NCBI RefSeq assembly: GCF_001899645.1
Contig: NZ_MKVV01000076.1
Span: forward strand, 1-50,521
Origin: Pseudonocardia sp. 73-21
Lineage (GTDB): Bacteria > Actinomycetota > Actinomycetes > Mycobacteriales > Pseudonocardiaceae
DNA length: 50,521 bases
Direction: 5' to 3'
This document shows positions 25,679 to 34,002 of the stretch, piece by piece. Within the stretch, counting starts at the first letter, position 1. Every line of letters begins with the position of its first letter. The translations under genes and the position numbers were made by a program. The notes below the pieces were generated by a model that ran no database searches, was not told where the DNA came from, and worked only from the letters and a program-made list of their open reading frames with translations.

Positions 25679-26551
25679 CTACGCCGAACGTGCATTGGCT
25701 GCGCTGAGCGTGTCCGGCGACGGGACAGACGGCAGCTCGCCGAGGCGAAACACCCGCTCGGCGTTACGCTCGGCCTCCGCGGCAAGCCGCTCGTCGGAAA
25801 CGCCGCGTAGGGCCGCGAGGCCCCGGACCGTCCACGGCAGGCAGTACGGCTCGTTGGCCCGGCCGCGGTGCGGGTGCGGGGTGAGGAACGGCGCGTCGGT
25901 CTCCACGAGGATCTGATCGGCCGGAACGAGCGCGGCCGCCTCCCGGAGCGCGTGGGAGTTCTTGAACGTCACCGGGCCCGCGAACGAGAGCACGTAACCC
26001 GCGTCCGTGCACTCGCGCGCCATGGCCGCGTCGCCGGAGAAGCAGTGGAACACCACCGTGTCCGGCGGCCCCTCCTCGCGGAGGATCCGCAGCACGTCGT
26101 CGTGGGCCTCGCGGTCGTGGATCATCAACGGCTTGCCGAGCCGCTTGGCGAGGTCGATGTGCCATCGGAACGACGCCTGCTGGGCCTCGGGCGGCGAGTA
26201 GTCCCAGTAGTAGTCCAGGCCCGTCTCCCCCACCGCGACGACGCGCGGGTCGGCGGCGAGCCGCTCGATCTCCGCGAACTCCTCGTCGGTGACGGCGGCG
26301 GTGCGCGTCGGGTGCAGGGCCACGGCGGCGGCCACCCGGGCGTCCCAGTACGCCGCCCGCACCGCCCAGCGCGCCGAGGGCAGGTCGTCGGCGACGGTGA
26401 CGGCCCGCGTGACGTTGACCGCGGCGGCCCGGTCCATGGCGGCCGTGACGTCCGCGGCCGTCTCGCACCCGCACGCGTCGAGATGCGTGTGGGAGTCGAC
26501 GGTGGGGGCGGGCAGCGGCTCCGGCGGCTCCGGAGCCGCGCGCCGGGTCAC
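25679..26551 (-). CDS. tatD: TatD-family metal-dependent DNase
   Basis: The 290-residue TIM-barrel hydrolase probably acts as a 3'-5' exonuclease or D-aminoacyl-tRNA deacylase-like enzyme. Metal-site motifs are DSHTHLD near the start, VGETGLDYYWD, MIHDREAHDD, FHCFSGD and VETDAPFLTPHPHRG. The GTG at 26551 is chosen because GGAGGGG stands 7 nt upstream; the in-frame ATG at 26596 would place coding sequence inside a palindromic repeat. It lies between metG and rpfB, as in mycobacteria. Confidence 0.93.
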   Translation of the reverse strand: MTRRAAPEPPEPLPAPTVDSHTHLDACGCETAADVTAAMDRAAAVNVTRAVTVADDLPSARWAVRAAYWDARVAAAVALHPTRTAAVTDEEFAEIERLAADPRVVAVGETGLDYYWDYSPPEAQQASFRWHIDLAKRLGKPLMIHDREAHDDVLRILREEGPPDTVVFHCFSGDAAMARECTDAGYVLSFAGPVTFKNSHALREAAALVPADQILVETDAPFLTPHPHRGRANEPYCLPWTVRGLAALRGVSDERLAAEAERNAERVFRLGELPSVPSPDTLSAANARSA

Positions 26552-26570
26552 GTCGGCCCCTCCGGGGCTC

Positions 26571-26610
26571 GTGCCCGGATATCGGTGCTCTGGCACCGAT
26601 ATCCGCGCAC
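26571..26610. repeat. Palindromic repeat, CGTGCGCGGAAATCAGTGC family, copy 2
   Basis: Arms 26571-26588 and 26593-26610 pair over 18 bp with one mismatch around loop TCTG. Compared with copy 1, the arms read GGATATCGGTGC and GCACCGATATCC instead of GGAAATCAGTGC and GCACTGATTTCC, so two base changes on one side are matched on the other. It begins 23 nt after the metG stop and ends 20 nt before the tatD start. Confidence 0.85.
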
Positions 26611-26633
26611 GGGCGCGTCAGCGCATGGCCGGG

Positions 26634-28424
26634 TCACTTCGCGATCGGGGCCCAGTCCGGGCCGGTCTCGCCCAGCTCCGGGTCCAGCTTCGTGAAGATC
26701 GGGCTGGGCTTGCCCAGCGGCTTGCCGACCTCGATCGGCGTGCTCTGCCACTCCGCCTGCTCCGCGGCGTAGTCACCGGTGATCACCGGGTATGCGGGGC
26801 CGTCGCCGAGGTCGTCGACCTGGCGGATCTCCGGCTGGGCCGCCCAGACCCCGCTGCCGCCCAGCGCCTCGTGCACCTGCTGCGCGGAGTGCGGCAGGAA
26901 CGGCGTGAGCAGCGTGTTGGCGTCGGAGACCACCTGCAGCGCGGTGTGCAGGATCGTGTCGCGGCGGTCGGGGTCGTCCTTGCGCTTCCACGGCTCCTGG
27001 TCGGACAGGTACCGGTTGGCCGCGGTGACGACCCGCATGGCCTCGCCGACCGCCTGCTTGAACCGGTTGCGGGCCAGCAGGCCGCCCACGGTGTCGAAGC
27101 CCGCCTTCGAGATCGCCAGGAGCTCGTGGTCGGCGTCGGCCGGCGACACCGGCTTCGGGATGGCGCCGACGTTCTTGTGCGCCATCGAGATCGAGCGGTT
27201 GACGAGGTTGCCCCACTCGTTGGCCAGCTCGAAGTTGGTGCGGCGCACGAACTCGTCCCAGGTGAAGTCGGTGTCCTGGTTCTCCGGGCCGGCGACGGAG
27301 ATGAAGTAGCGCAGCGCGTCCGGGCCGAACTCCTCCAGGAAGTCGCCCACGTAGATCACCGTGCCGCGGCTCGTGGAGAACTTCGACCCGCTCATCGTCA
27401 GGTACTCCGACGAGACGACCTCGCTCGGCAGGTTCAGCGTGCCGAACGCACCCGGCGTGCCGCCCTTGTCGCCCGCGCCGTTCTGGCCCAGCAGCAGCGC
27501 CGGCCAGATCACGGAGTGGAAGACGATGTTGTCCTTGCCCATGAAGTAGTAGCCCTGGGCCTCGGGGTCGCACCACCACTGCTTCCACGCGTCGGCGTCC
27601 GGGCCGCGGCGCGCCCACTCCACCGAGGCGGACAGGTAGCCGATGACGGCGTCGAACCAGACGTAGAGGCGCTTCATCGGCTGGTTGCTCCAGCCGTCGA
27701 GCGGGATGGGCACCCCCCAGTCGAGGTCGCGGGTGATGGCGCGCGGCTTGAGGTCGGCGGCCAGGTTGGCCGAGAACTTCAGGACGTTCGGACGCCAGTC
27801 GGTGCGCGTGGACAGCCACGTCCCCAGCGACTCCGCGAACGCGGGCAGGTCCAGGAAGAAGTGCTCGGTCTCGATGAACTTCGGCGTCTCACCGTTGATC
27901 TTCGAGCGCGGGTTGAGCAGGTCGGCGGGATCGAGCTGGTTGCCGCAGTTGTCGCACTGGTCACCGCGCGCGGCCTCGTAACCGCAGATCGGGCACGTGC
28001 CCTCGACGTAGCGGTCGGGCAGCGTGCGCCCGGTGGACGGGCTGATCGCGCCCATCGCCGACTTCGCGTACACGTACCCGTTCCTGTGCAGCGCGAGGAA
28101 CAGCTGCTGCACCACCTCGTAGTGGTTCGTGGTGGTGGTGCGGGTGAACAGGTCGTAGCTCAGCCCGAGACCCTGCAGGTCACGCGTGATCACACCGTTG
28201 TACTTGTCGGCGAGCTGGCGCGGGGTGAGCCCCTCGGCGTCGGCCTGCACCTGGATGGGCGTGCCGTGCTCGTCGGTGCCGCTGACCATCAGCACCTGGT
28301 CGCCGATCATCCGGCGGTACCGGGAGAAGACGTCGGAGGGCACACCGAAACCGGAGACGTGGCCGATGTGCCGCGGGCCGTTGGCATAGGGCCATGCCAC
28401 GGCGGTCAGCACGCGAGAGCTCAT
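26634..28424 (-). CDS. metG: Methionyl-tRNA synthetase
   Basis: It charges tRNA-Met, including the initiator. At 596 residues it lacks the C-terminal dimerisation domain of the longer bacterial forms. The HIGH motif is GPRHIGH near residue 20. A zinc knuckle has paired cysteines (CPICG, CDNCG) near 145-162. The KMSKS loop reads KFSTS near residue 335. The ATG at 28424 is preferred over GTG 28430 because the conserved MSSRVLTAVAWPYANG begins there. It is the upstream gene of the tatD-rpfB-ksgA series. Confidence 0.96.
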   Translation of the reverse strand: MSSRVLTAVAWPYANGPRHIGHVSGFGVPSDVFSRYRRMIGDQVLMVSGTDEHGTPIQVQADAEGLTPRQLADKYNGVITRDLQGLGLSYDLFTRTTTTNHYEVVQQLFLALHRNGYVYAKSAMGAISPSTGRTLPDRYVEGTCPICGYEAARGDQCDNCGNQLDPADLLNPRSKINGETPKFIETEHFFLDLPAFAESLGTWLSTRTDWRPNVLKFSANLAADLKPRAITRDLDWGVPIPLDGWSNQPMKRLYVWFDAVIGYLSASVEWARRGPDADAWKQWWCDPEAQGYYFMGKDNIVFHSVIWPALLLGQNGAGDKGGTPGAFGTLNLPSEVVSSEYLTMSGSKFSTSRGTVIYVGDFLEEFGPDALRYFISVAGPENQDTDFTWDEFVRRTNFELANEWGNLVNRSISMAHKNVGAIPKPVSPADADHELLAISKAGFDTVGGLLARNRFKQAVGEAMRVVTAANRYLSDQEPWKRKDDPDRRDTILHTALQVVSDANTLLTPFLPHSAQQVHEALGGSGVWAAQPEIRQVDDLGDGPAYPVITGDYAAEQAEWQSTPIEVGKPLGKPSPIFTKLDPELGETGPDWAPIAK

Positions 28425-28469
28425 GCACACCAGCGTATGCCCAGGCCACCAACCGGTTTCGACGCCCGG

Positions 28470-29021
28470 TCAGATGTCGGCGGAGCCGTCCGACCAGGTG
28501 ATCCGCAGCTTGCCCTCGACGGTGGACAGGCCGATGCCAAGCACCTCGGACTCCGCGACGCCACCTGAGGTCGACACGGGCAGCAGCCGGTCCTCGATCA
28601 GGCGGAAGAGCTCGGCCCGCCGGTCACCGGGGTGCAGAACGAGCACCTCACGTACGCCGAGCGCGATGTAGAAGTCGAACTTCTCGTAGGTCTCGTCGCG
28701 CGGCGACCGCACCTCCGCGACGACCTCAGCGCCCTCGACACCCCGCTCCGAGAGCTGCTCCGCCCGTGCGTAGAGCTGGTCGGGTACGCGGTAGTCGGCA
28801 TCGGAGCGGAAGAGGCCGGTCTCCGTGTGCGGCACCAGACCCCGTTGCTCGGCCAGCGGGCCGACCACCATGAGGAACCGCGTGTTCAGTCCTTGGTGCG
28901 GGCCGCCCACCGGAGGAACCATGTGCACGACCCCGCTCCACATCTCGTCGCGCCCGTCGATGCCCAGCTGTCGACGCTCGTCGAGCACCGACCGGGGGAC
29001 CTCGAGCATCGCGCCACGCAT
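28470..29021 (-). CDS. Uma2-family (DUF820) endonuclease-like protein
   Basis: The 183-residue protein of the PD-(D/E)XK-like Uma2 group is common in actinobacteria and cyanobacteria and has no settled function. VVHMVPPVGGPHQGLNTRF, the acidic VPDQLYARAEQL, and VVAEVRSPRDETYEKFDFYIALGVREVLVLHP carry the likely Asp-Glu-x-Lys catalytic set. ATG at 29021. It is 45 nt upstream of metG on the same strand but is not part of the conserved neighbourhood. Confidence 0.85.
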   Translation of the reverse strand: MRGAMLEVPRSVLDERRQLGIDGRDEMWSGVVHMVPPVGGPHQGLNTRFLMVVGPLAEQRGLVPHTETGLFRSDADYRVPDQLYARAEQLSERGVEGAEVVAEVRSPRDETYEKFDFYIALGVREVLVLHPGDRRAELFRLIEDRLLPVSTSGGVAESEVLGIGLSTVEGKLRITWSDGSADI

Positions 29022-29038
29022 GGGCCGAGGATGCCGGC

Positions 29039-30826
29039 TCACCTGAGCGCACGGTCGAGGTTGATCGCGGCGCTGACCAGGCTCAGGTGGGTGAAGGCCT
29101 GGGGGAAGTTGCCCAGCTGGTCGCCGGTCAGCCCGATCTCCTCCGCGTAGAGGCCGAGGTGGTTGGCGTAGGTGAACATCTTCTCCAGCGCGACGCGCGC
29201 GTCGTCCAGCCGTCCGGCCCGCGTCAGCGCCTCGACGTACCAGAACGAGCACATCGAGAAGGTGCCCTCGTCCCCGTCGAGGCCGTCGGCGGCGTCGTAC
29301 CGGAACACGAGCGTGTCCACCACCAGCTCGTTCCGGATCGCGTCCAGTGTGGACAGGAACCGCGGCTCGGTCGGCGCCACGAACTTCACCATCGGCATCA
29401 GCAGCAGTGACGCGTCGAGGGTGGTGGAGCCGTAGCGCTGCACGAACGCGCCGCGCTCGGCGTCCCAGCCCTTGTCCATGATCTGCCGGTAGATCTCGTC
29501 GCGGGTGGTGGTCCAGCCCGTCAGGTCGCCGGGCAGGCCCCGCCGGCGCGCCATCCGGATCATGCGCTCCAGCGCCACCCAGCACATCAGCCGCGAGTAG
29601 ACGTGGTCGCCGCGACCGCCGCGGGTCTCCCAGATGCCCTCGTCGGGCTGGTCCCAGTGCTCGCGCAGCCAGTCGATCACCACGCACAGGTTCTCCCAGT
29701 CGCCGTGGGAGATGCCGCTGCCGTACTTGTCGAACAGGTAGACCGAGTCGATGATCTCGCCGTAGACGTCGAGCTGCAGCTGGTCGCCCGCCCCGTTGCC
29801 GACGAGCACGGGCGCCGAGTCGCGGTAGCCCGCGAGGTGCGCGAGCGGCCCCTCGTCGGGCGGCGGCTCGCCGTCGATCGTGTACATGACGCGCAACGGG
29901 CCGCTCTCGCCGTCCCGCGGAGCGGCGAAACGATCGGTCAGCCAGCCGACGAACGCCTCCGCCTCGGCCGTGAAGCCCAGGCGCAGCAACGCGTACAGCG
30001 AGAACGCGGCGTCGCGCAGCCAGACGTAGCGGTAGTCCCAGTTGCGCTCGCCGCCCAGCTGCTCGGGCAGGCCCATCGTCGGGGCCGCCACGACGGCACC
30101 GGACGGCTCGTGCGTCAGCAGCTTCAACGTGATCGCCGAGCGGTGGACGACCTCGCGCCAGCGCCCGGTGTAGCTCGACGTGGCGAGCCACCCGCGCCAG
30201 AACACGACGGTGGCGTCGAACAGCGCGTCGACCTCGGTGGGGCGCAGGTCGACCGGCGGCTCGGCTCCGGCGTCCGCGACGTCGAGCACGAAGATCTCGC
30301 TCGCACCCTCGTCCAGTACGAAGCCGGCCGTGACGTCGCCGGACACGTCGATGCCGACGGTGGCCCCGAGCCCGAGCGCCAGGTCGTCACCGGAGAACCA
30401 GACGCCGCCGGGTACGGCCTTCGCGATGGCGTCGGACCGCGCGTAGTCGGGCCGCGGGGCGATCTCGGTGCGCATCCCGACGGTGCCCCGCACCCCGACG
30501 ACCCGGCGGACCAGCCGCTGGTGGTGGTCGGGATCGTCGCGGCGCAGCACCGGCATGAAGTCCTGGACCTCGACGATGCCGTGCTCGGTGAGGAACCGCG
30601 TGACGAGCACGGCCGAGTCGGGGAAGTAGAACTGGCTGCGCGCCGCCACCTCGCACGTGGGCGCCATCGTCCAGTGCCCGCCGCCCCCGTCGAGCAGGGC
30701 GGCGAACACGCTGGGCGCGTCGAAGCGGCGAGGGCAGAACCAGTCGATCGTGCCGTCGGTGCCGACGAGCGCGGCCGACCGGAGATCCCCGATCAGGCCG
30801 TGCTCGGCGATGGGCAGGTCGCTCAC
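29039..30826 (-). CDS. GH15 glycoside hydrolase (trehalase/glucoamylase-like)
   Basis: This is a 595-residue cytoplasmic protein with an N-terminal beta-sandwich (about 1-210) and an (alpha/alpha)6 barrel. The barrel has NWDYRYVWLRDAAFSLYALL, DEGIWETRGGRGDHVYSRLMCW with a likely catalytic Glu, and EGTFSMCSFWYVEALTRAGR with the second. It resembles the mycobacterial GH15 trehalase, so trehalose breakdown to glucose is a reasonable guess; dextran- or maltose-type substrates are possible. The GTG at 30826 overlaps the zwf TGA (GTGA), so it is translated together with glucose-6-phosphate dehydrogenase. Confidence 0.88.
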   Translation of the reverse strand: MSDLPIAEHGLIGDLRSAALVGTDGTIDWFCPRRFDAPSVFAALLDGGGGHWTMAPTCEVAARSQFYFPDSAVLVTRFLTEHGIVEVQDFMPVLRRDDPDHHQRLVRRVVGVRGTVGMRTEIAPRPDYARSDAIAKAVPGGVWFSGDDLALGLGATVGIDVSGDVTAGFVLDEGASEIFVLDVADAGAEPPVDLRPTEVDALFDATVVFWRGWLATSSYTGRWREVVHRSAITLKLLTHEPSGAVVAAPTMGLPEQLGGERNWDYRYVWLRDAAFSLYALLRLGFTAEAEAFVGWLTDRFAAPRDGESGPLRVMYTIDGEPPPDEGPLAHLAGYRDSAPVLVGNGAGDQLQLDVYGEIIDSVYLFDKYGSGISHGDWENLCVVIDWLREHWDQPDEGIWETRGGRGDHVYSRLMCWVALERMIRMARRRGLPGDLTGWTTTRDEIYRQIMDKGWDAERGAFVQRYGSTTLDASLLLMPMVKFVAPTEPRFLSTLDAIRNELVVDTLVFRYDAADGLDGDEGTFSMCSFWYVEALTRAGRLDDARVALEKMFTYANHLGLYAEEIGLTGDQLGNFPQAFTHLSLVSAAINLDRALR

Positions 30827-32214
30827 TTCCCGGGGAGCCTCCACCCGCGCCCACCCGGCAGCTCCAGCGCCGCCTGGGGGCCCCACGAACCCTGCTCGTA
30901 CGGCAGCGCCTCGGGCGGGTCGGCGAGCACCGGGTCGCACAGCTCCCAGAGCTGCTCCACCTCGACGGTGCTGGTGAACAGCAGGTGGTTGCCCTCCATC
31001 GCGTCGAGCAGCAGCTTCTCGTAGGCCTCCAGCGGCTCGGCGTCGAACGCCTCCTCGAACTTGAGGTCCAGCCGCGCGTGCTTGAGGTGGAAGCCCGGCC
31101 CAGGGACCTTCGCCCGCACCTCGAGGGAGATCTCGGGCTCGTCGGTCAGCTCCAGCACGAGCTCGTTGGGGCTGCCGTCGGGGTCGCCGGGGAACATCCG
31201 CAGCGGCGGCTCCCGGAACCCGAGCGTGATCGTGCGCCGCCCCTCGGCCAGCGCCTTCCCGGTGCGCAGGAAGAACGGGACGCCGTGCCAGCGCCAGTTG
31301 TCGATGTAGGCCTCCAGCGCCACGAACGTCTCGCGGGTGGAGTCGTCGGCGACGCCCTCCTCGTCGCGGTAGCCGTCGTACTGCCCGAACACGACCTTCG
31401 ACGGGTCCAGCTCGCGCACGGCGCGGAAGACCTTGGCCTTCTCCTGGTGCAGCGAGTCGGGATCGAGCCGGACCGGCGGCTCCAGCGCGACGAACCCGAG
31501 CAGCTGGAACAGGTGCGTGGAGATCATGTCCCGGAACGTGCCGGTGGACTCCATGAACGAGGCGCGTCCCTCGATGCCGATCTCCTCCGGCACGTCGATC
31601 TGGACGTAGGCGATGTGGCGGGAGTTCCAGACCGGCTCCATGAGCCCGTTGGCGAAGCGCAGCGCCAGGATGTTCTGCACCGCCTCCTTGCCGAGGAAGT
31701 GGTCGATGCGGAACACCGCGGACTCGTCGAAGACGTCGAGCACGGTGGCGTTGAGCTCCTTCGCCGACGCGAGGTCGTGGCCGAACGGCTTCTCCAGCAC
31801 CAGGTGCGCGCGCTCGTGCAGCCCGGTGGACTCCAGCATCGCGATCATCGGCTGCATGGCCGACGGGGGTACCGAGAGGTAGAGCAGCCGGCGGACGCCG
31901 TCGTCACCCCCATCGCCATCACGCAGGTCCTTCTCGGCCTCCGCGACGGCCGTGGCGAGGTCGTCACCGTCCTCGGCGGACGACACGACGAACCGGATGG
32001 TCGCGGCGAACTCGTCCCACTCCGCTCCGCCGTCCTCCGGGGCCACCTTCGCGCGGAACTCCTCGTCGGTTCCCGGCGAGTGCCGCCCCGTGCCGATGAT
32101 CCGGACGTCGGGCAGCAGCCCCGCGCGGTGGAGATGGAACAGCCCGGGGAACAACTTGCGCTTCGCCAGGTCGCCCGAGGCGCCGAAGAGGACGAGGACG
32201 TGGGGTGCCGTCAT
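30823..32214 (-). CDS. zwf: Glucose-6-phosphate 1-dehydrogenase
   Basis: It oxidises glucose-6-phosphate to 6-phosphogluconolactone with NAD(P)+, opening the oxidative pentose phosphate pathway. The 463 residues contain the dinucleotide motif GASGDLAKRKL, the substrate and catalytic site RIDHFLGKE, and EKPFGHD. It is slightly shorter than the usual 490-510 residues. It is coupled to the downstream GH15 gene, an arrangement that would channel released glucose towards NADPH. ATG at 32214, divergent from the khtT-like gene across 67 nt. Confidence 0.95.
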   Translation of the reverse strand: MTAPHVLVLFGASGDLAKRKLFPGLFHLHRAGLLPDVRIIGTGRHSPGTDEEFRAKVAPEDGGAEWDEFAATIRFVVSSAEDGDDLATAVAEAEKDLRDGDGGDDGVRRLLYLSVPPSAMQPMIAMLESTGLHERAHLVLEKPFGHDLASAKELNATVLDVFDESAVFRIDHFLGKEAVQNILALRFANGLMEPVWNSRHIAYVQIDVPEEIGIEGRASFMESTGTFRDMISTHLFQLLGFVALEPPVRLDPDSLHQEKAKVFRAVRELDPSKVVFGQYDGYRDEEGVADDSTRETFVALEAYIDNWRWHGVPFFLRTGKALAEGRRTITLGFREPPLRMFPGDPDGSPNELVLELTDEPEISLEVRAKVPGPGFHLKHARLDLKFEEAFDAEPLEAYEKLLLDAMEGNHLLFTSTVEVEQLWELCDPVLADPPEALPYEQGSWGPQAALELPGGRGWRLPGK

Positions 32215-32281
32215 GTGATCACGTTCCCCGTGGGGCCACCCCGTTAACCGCCGACCCCGTCACACGGGCGGTTACGGTGGT

Positions 32282-32761
32282 GTGGTGAATGTCGAGGTGA
32301 CCCCTTTGCCCGGAATCGGAGTCCGCAAGGACTTCGCGCTCCGGGGTGGACGACGTATCGGTGTCGTCACCCATCGGGACGGGAAGATCGAGCTGATCAT
32401 CTCCAAGTCCGACGACCCGGACGCCTGTCTGGCCGAGCTACCCCTGTCGGCCGACGAGGCCGGCGCGCTGGCCAACCTGCTGGGCGCCCCGCAGCTCGTC
32501 GCGCAGCTCACCGAGGAGCACCGTGACCTCCCCGGCATCCACACGCGGCAGATCCCCGTCGGCCCGCCGTTCGACGGCCGCACCCTGGGCGACACCGCGC
32601 TGCGCACCCGCACCGGCGTCTCCGTCGTCGCCGTGATGCGCGCGGGTCAGGTGCACCCCAGCCCCACGCCCGACTTCACCCTGACCGCAGGTGATCTCAT
32701 GGTCACCGTCGGCACGTCGGAAGGGCTCGACAACGCGGTCAGGATCCTCAAGCGCGGATGA
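32282..32761 (+). CDS. KhtT-like regulatory subunit of a cation/proton antiporter
   Basis: The 159-residue cytoplasmic protein has an N-terminal domain (about 1-75, VEVTPLPGIGVRKDF) and a TrkA-C/RCK_C domain (about 88-158, GRTLGDTALRTRTGVSVVAVMR ... LTAGDLMVTVGT). In Bacillus the KhtT subunit controls the KhtU K+/H+ antiporter and binds c-di-AMP. Binding here is an inference from the domain. GTG at 32282, with a second GTG at 32285 as an alternative. The stop overlaps the antiporter ATG by 4 nt. Confidence 0.88.
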   Translation: MVNVEVTPLPGIGVRKDFALRGGRRIGVVTHRDGKIELIISKSDDPDACLAELPLSADEAGALANLLGAPQLVAQLTEEHRDLPGIHTRQIPVGPPFDGRTLGDTALRTRTGVSVVAVMRAGQVHPSPTPDFTLTAGDLMVTVGTSEGLDNAVRILKRG

Positions 32762-33948
32762 CCGACACGTCGCTGGAGCTCATCGAGTTGGGAGCCGTCT
32801 TCTTCGGCCTCGGTCTGCTCGGACGCTTCGCCGGACGCATCGGGCTCTCGCCCATCCCGCTCTACCTGATCGGGGGGCTCGTCTTCGGGGAGGGCGGGCT
32901 GCTGCCGCTGGGCGGCATCGAGAAGTTCACGTCGCTGGCCGGCGAGATCGGCGTGGTGCTGCTGCTCCTGCTGCTGGGGCTGGAGTACTCCGCGGCGGAG
33001 CTGGTCACGGGGCTGAGACGGTCGTGGGTGGCCGGGCTGCTCGACATCGTGCTCAACACGGCACCCGGAGCAGCCGTCGCCCTGATCCTCGGGTGGGGGC
33101 CCATCGGGGCGTTCGTGATGGCCGGGGTCACCTACATCTCGTCGTCGGGGATCATCGCGAAGGTCCTCGGCGACCTCGGCCGCCTGGGCAACCGCGAGAC
33201 GCCCGTGGTGTTGTCGATCCTCGTGTTCGAGGACCTCGTCATGGCGCTGTACCTGCCGATCCTCACCGCGGTGCTGGTGGGCGTCTCGCTCGTCGGCGGG
33301 CTGACGGCCGTGGGGATCGCGGCGGGCGTGCTCGCCGTCGTGCTGGTGGTGGCGCTGCGCTACGGCCGGTTCGTCTCGGCGATCGTCGACTCCCCCGACC
33401 GCGAGGTGTTCCTGCTCAAGGTGCTCGGCGCGGCGCTGCTCGTGGCCGGCTTCGCGTCGGCGATGCAGGTGTCGGCGGCCGTCGGGGCGTTCCTGCTGGG
33501 CATCGCGATCAGCGGCTCCACCGCCGAGAACGCCACGAAGATGCTCGAGCCCCTGCGGGACCTGTTCGCCGCGGTGTTCTTCGTGGTGTTCGGCCTCAAC
33601 ACCGACCCCGCCTCGATTCCGCCGGTGCTGGGCTGGGCCGTGGTGCTGGCGGTGTCGACGACCCTCACGAAGCTCGCGACGGGCTGGTGGGCGGCCCGGC
33701 GGCAGGGCATCGGCCCGCTCGGCCGGGCGAGAGCCGGGGCCGCGCTGGTGGCCCGCGGCGAGTTCTCGATCGTCATCGCCGGCCTGGCCGTCTCCTACGC
33801 CGCGGTGGACGGTGAGCTCGCTGCGCTGGCCACCACGTACGTGCTGCTGATGGCGGTGCTGGGCCCGGTCGCGGCGCGGGTGGTGGAGCCGTTGGCACGC
33901 AAGCTCCGCGCCGACCGCCCGCTGACCAACCCGACCACCGCCCACTAG
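32758..33948 (+). CDS. CPA2-family K+(Na+)/H+ antiporter (KhtU-like)
   Basis: The 396-residue membrane protein has about 12-13 helices. The start IELGAVFFGLGLLGRFAGRIGLSPIPLYLIGGLVFG and the unwound-helix region YISSSGIIAKVL followed by LSILVFEDLVMALYLP, with the ion-binding Asp, are typical of CPA2 exchangers. It ends soon after the last helix without a TrkA-N domain; regulation is supplied by the separate KhtT-like subunit just upstream. Probable role: potassium and pH homeostasis. Confidence 0.9.
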   Translation: MTDTSLELIELGAVFFGLGLLGRFAGRIGLSPIPLYLIGGLVFGEGGLLPLGGIEKFTSLAGEIGVVLLLLLLGLEYSAAELVTGLRRSWVAGLLDIVLNTAPGAAVALILGWGPIGAFVMAGVTYISSSGIIAKVLGDLGRLGNRETPVVLSILVFEDLVMALYLPILTAVLVGVSLVGGLTAVGIAAGVLAVVLVVALRYGRFVSAIVDSPDREVFLLKVLGAALLVAGFASAMQVSAAVGAFLLGIAISGSTAENATKMLEPLRDLFAAVFFVVFGLNTDPASIPPVLGWAVVLAVSTTLTKLATGWWAARRQGIGPLGRARAGAALVARGEFSIVIAGLAVSYAAVDGELAALATTYVLLMAVLGPVAARVVEPLARKLRADRPLTNPTTAH

Positions 33949-33960
33949 GCCGTGCCCGGT

Positions 33961-34002
33961 CGTGCGCGGAAATCAGTGCTCCAGCCCTGATTTCCGCGCA
34001 CG
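33961..34002. repeat. Palindromic repeat, CGTGCGCGGAAATCAGTGC family, copy 3
   Basis: 19-bp arms at 33961-33979 and 33984-34002 pair with one mismatch around loop TCCA. It lies 12 nt after the antiporter stop and overlaps the 3' end of the convergent DinB-like gene, supplying that gene's TGA and last residues. Sequence identity to copy 1 is complete on the left arm. Confidence 0.85.

Noticed and set aside
26289..28568. 759-codon plus-strand frame opposite metG and tatD
   Set aside because: It spans two well-defined genes and an intergenic repeat; its low-complexity composition is typical of an antisense shadow.
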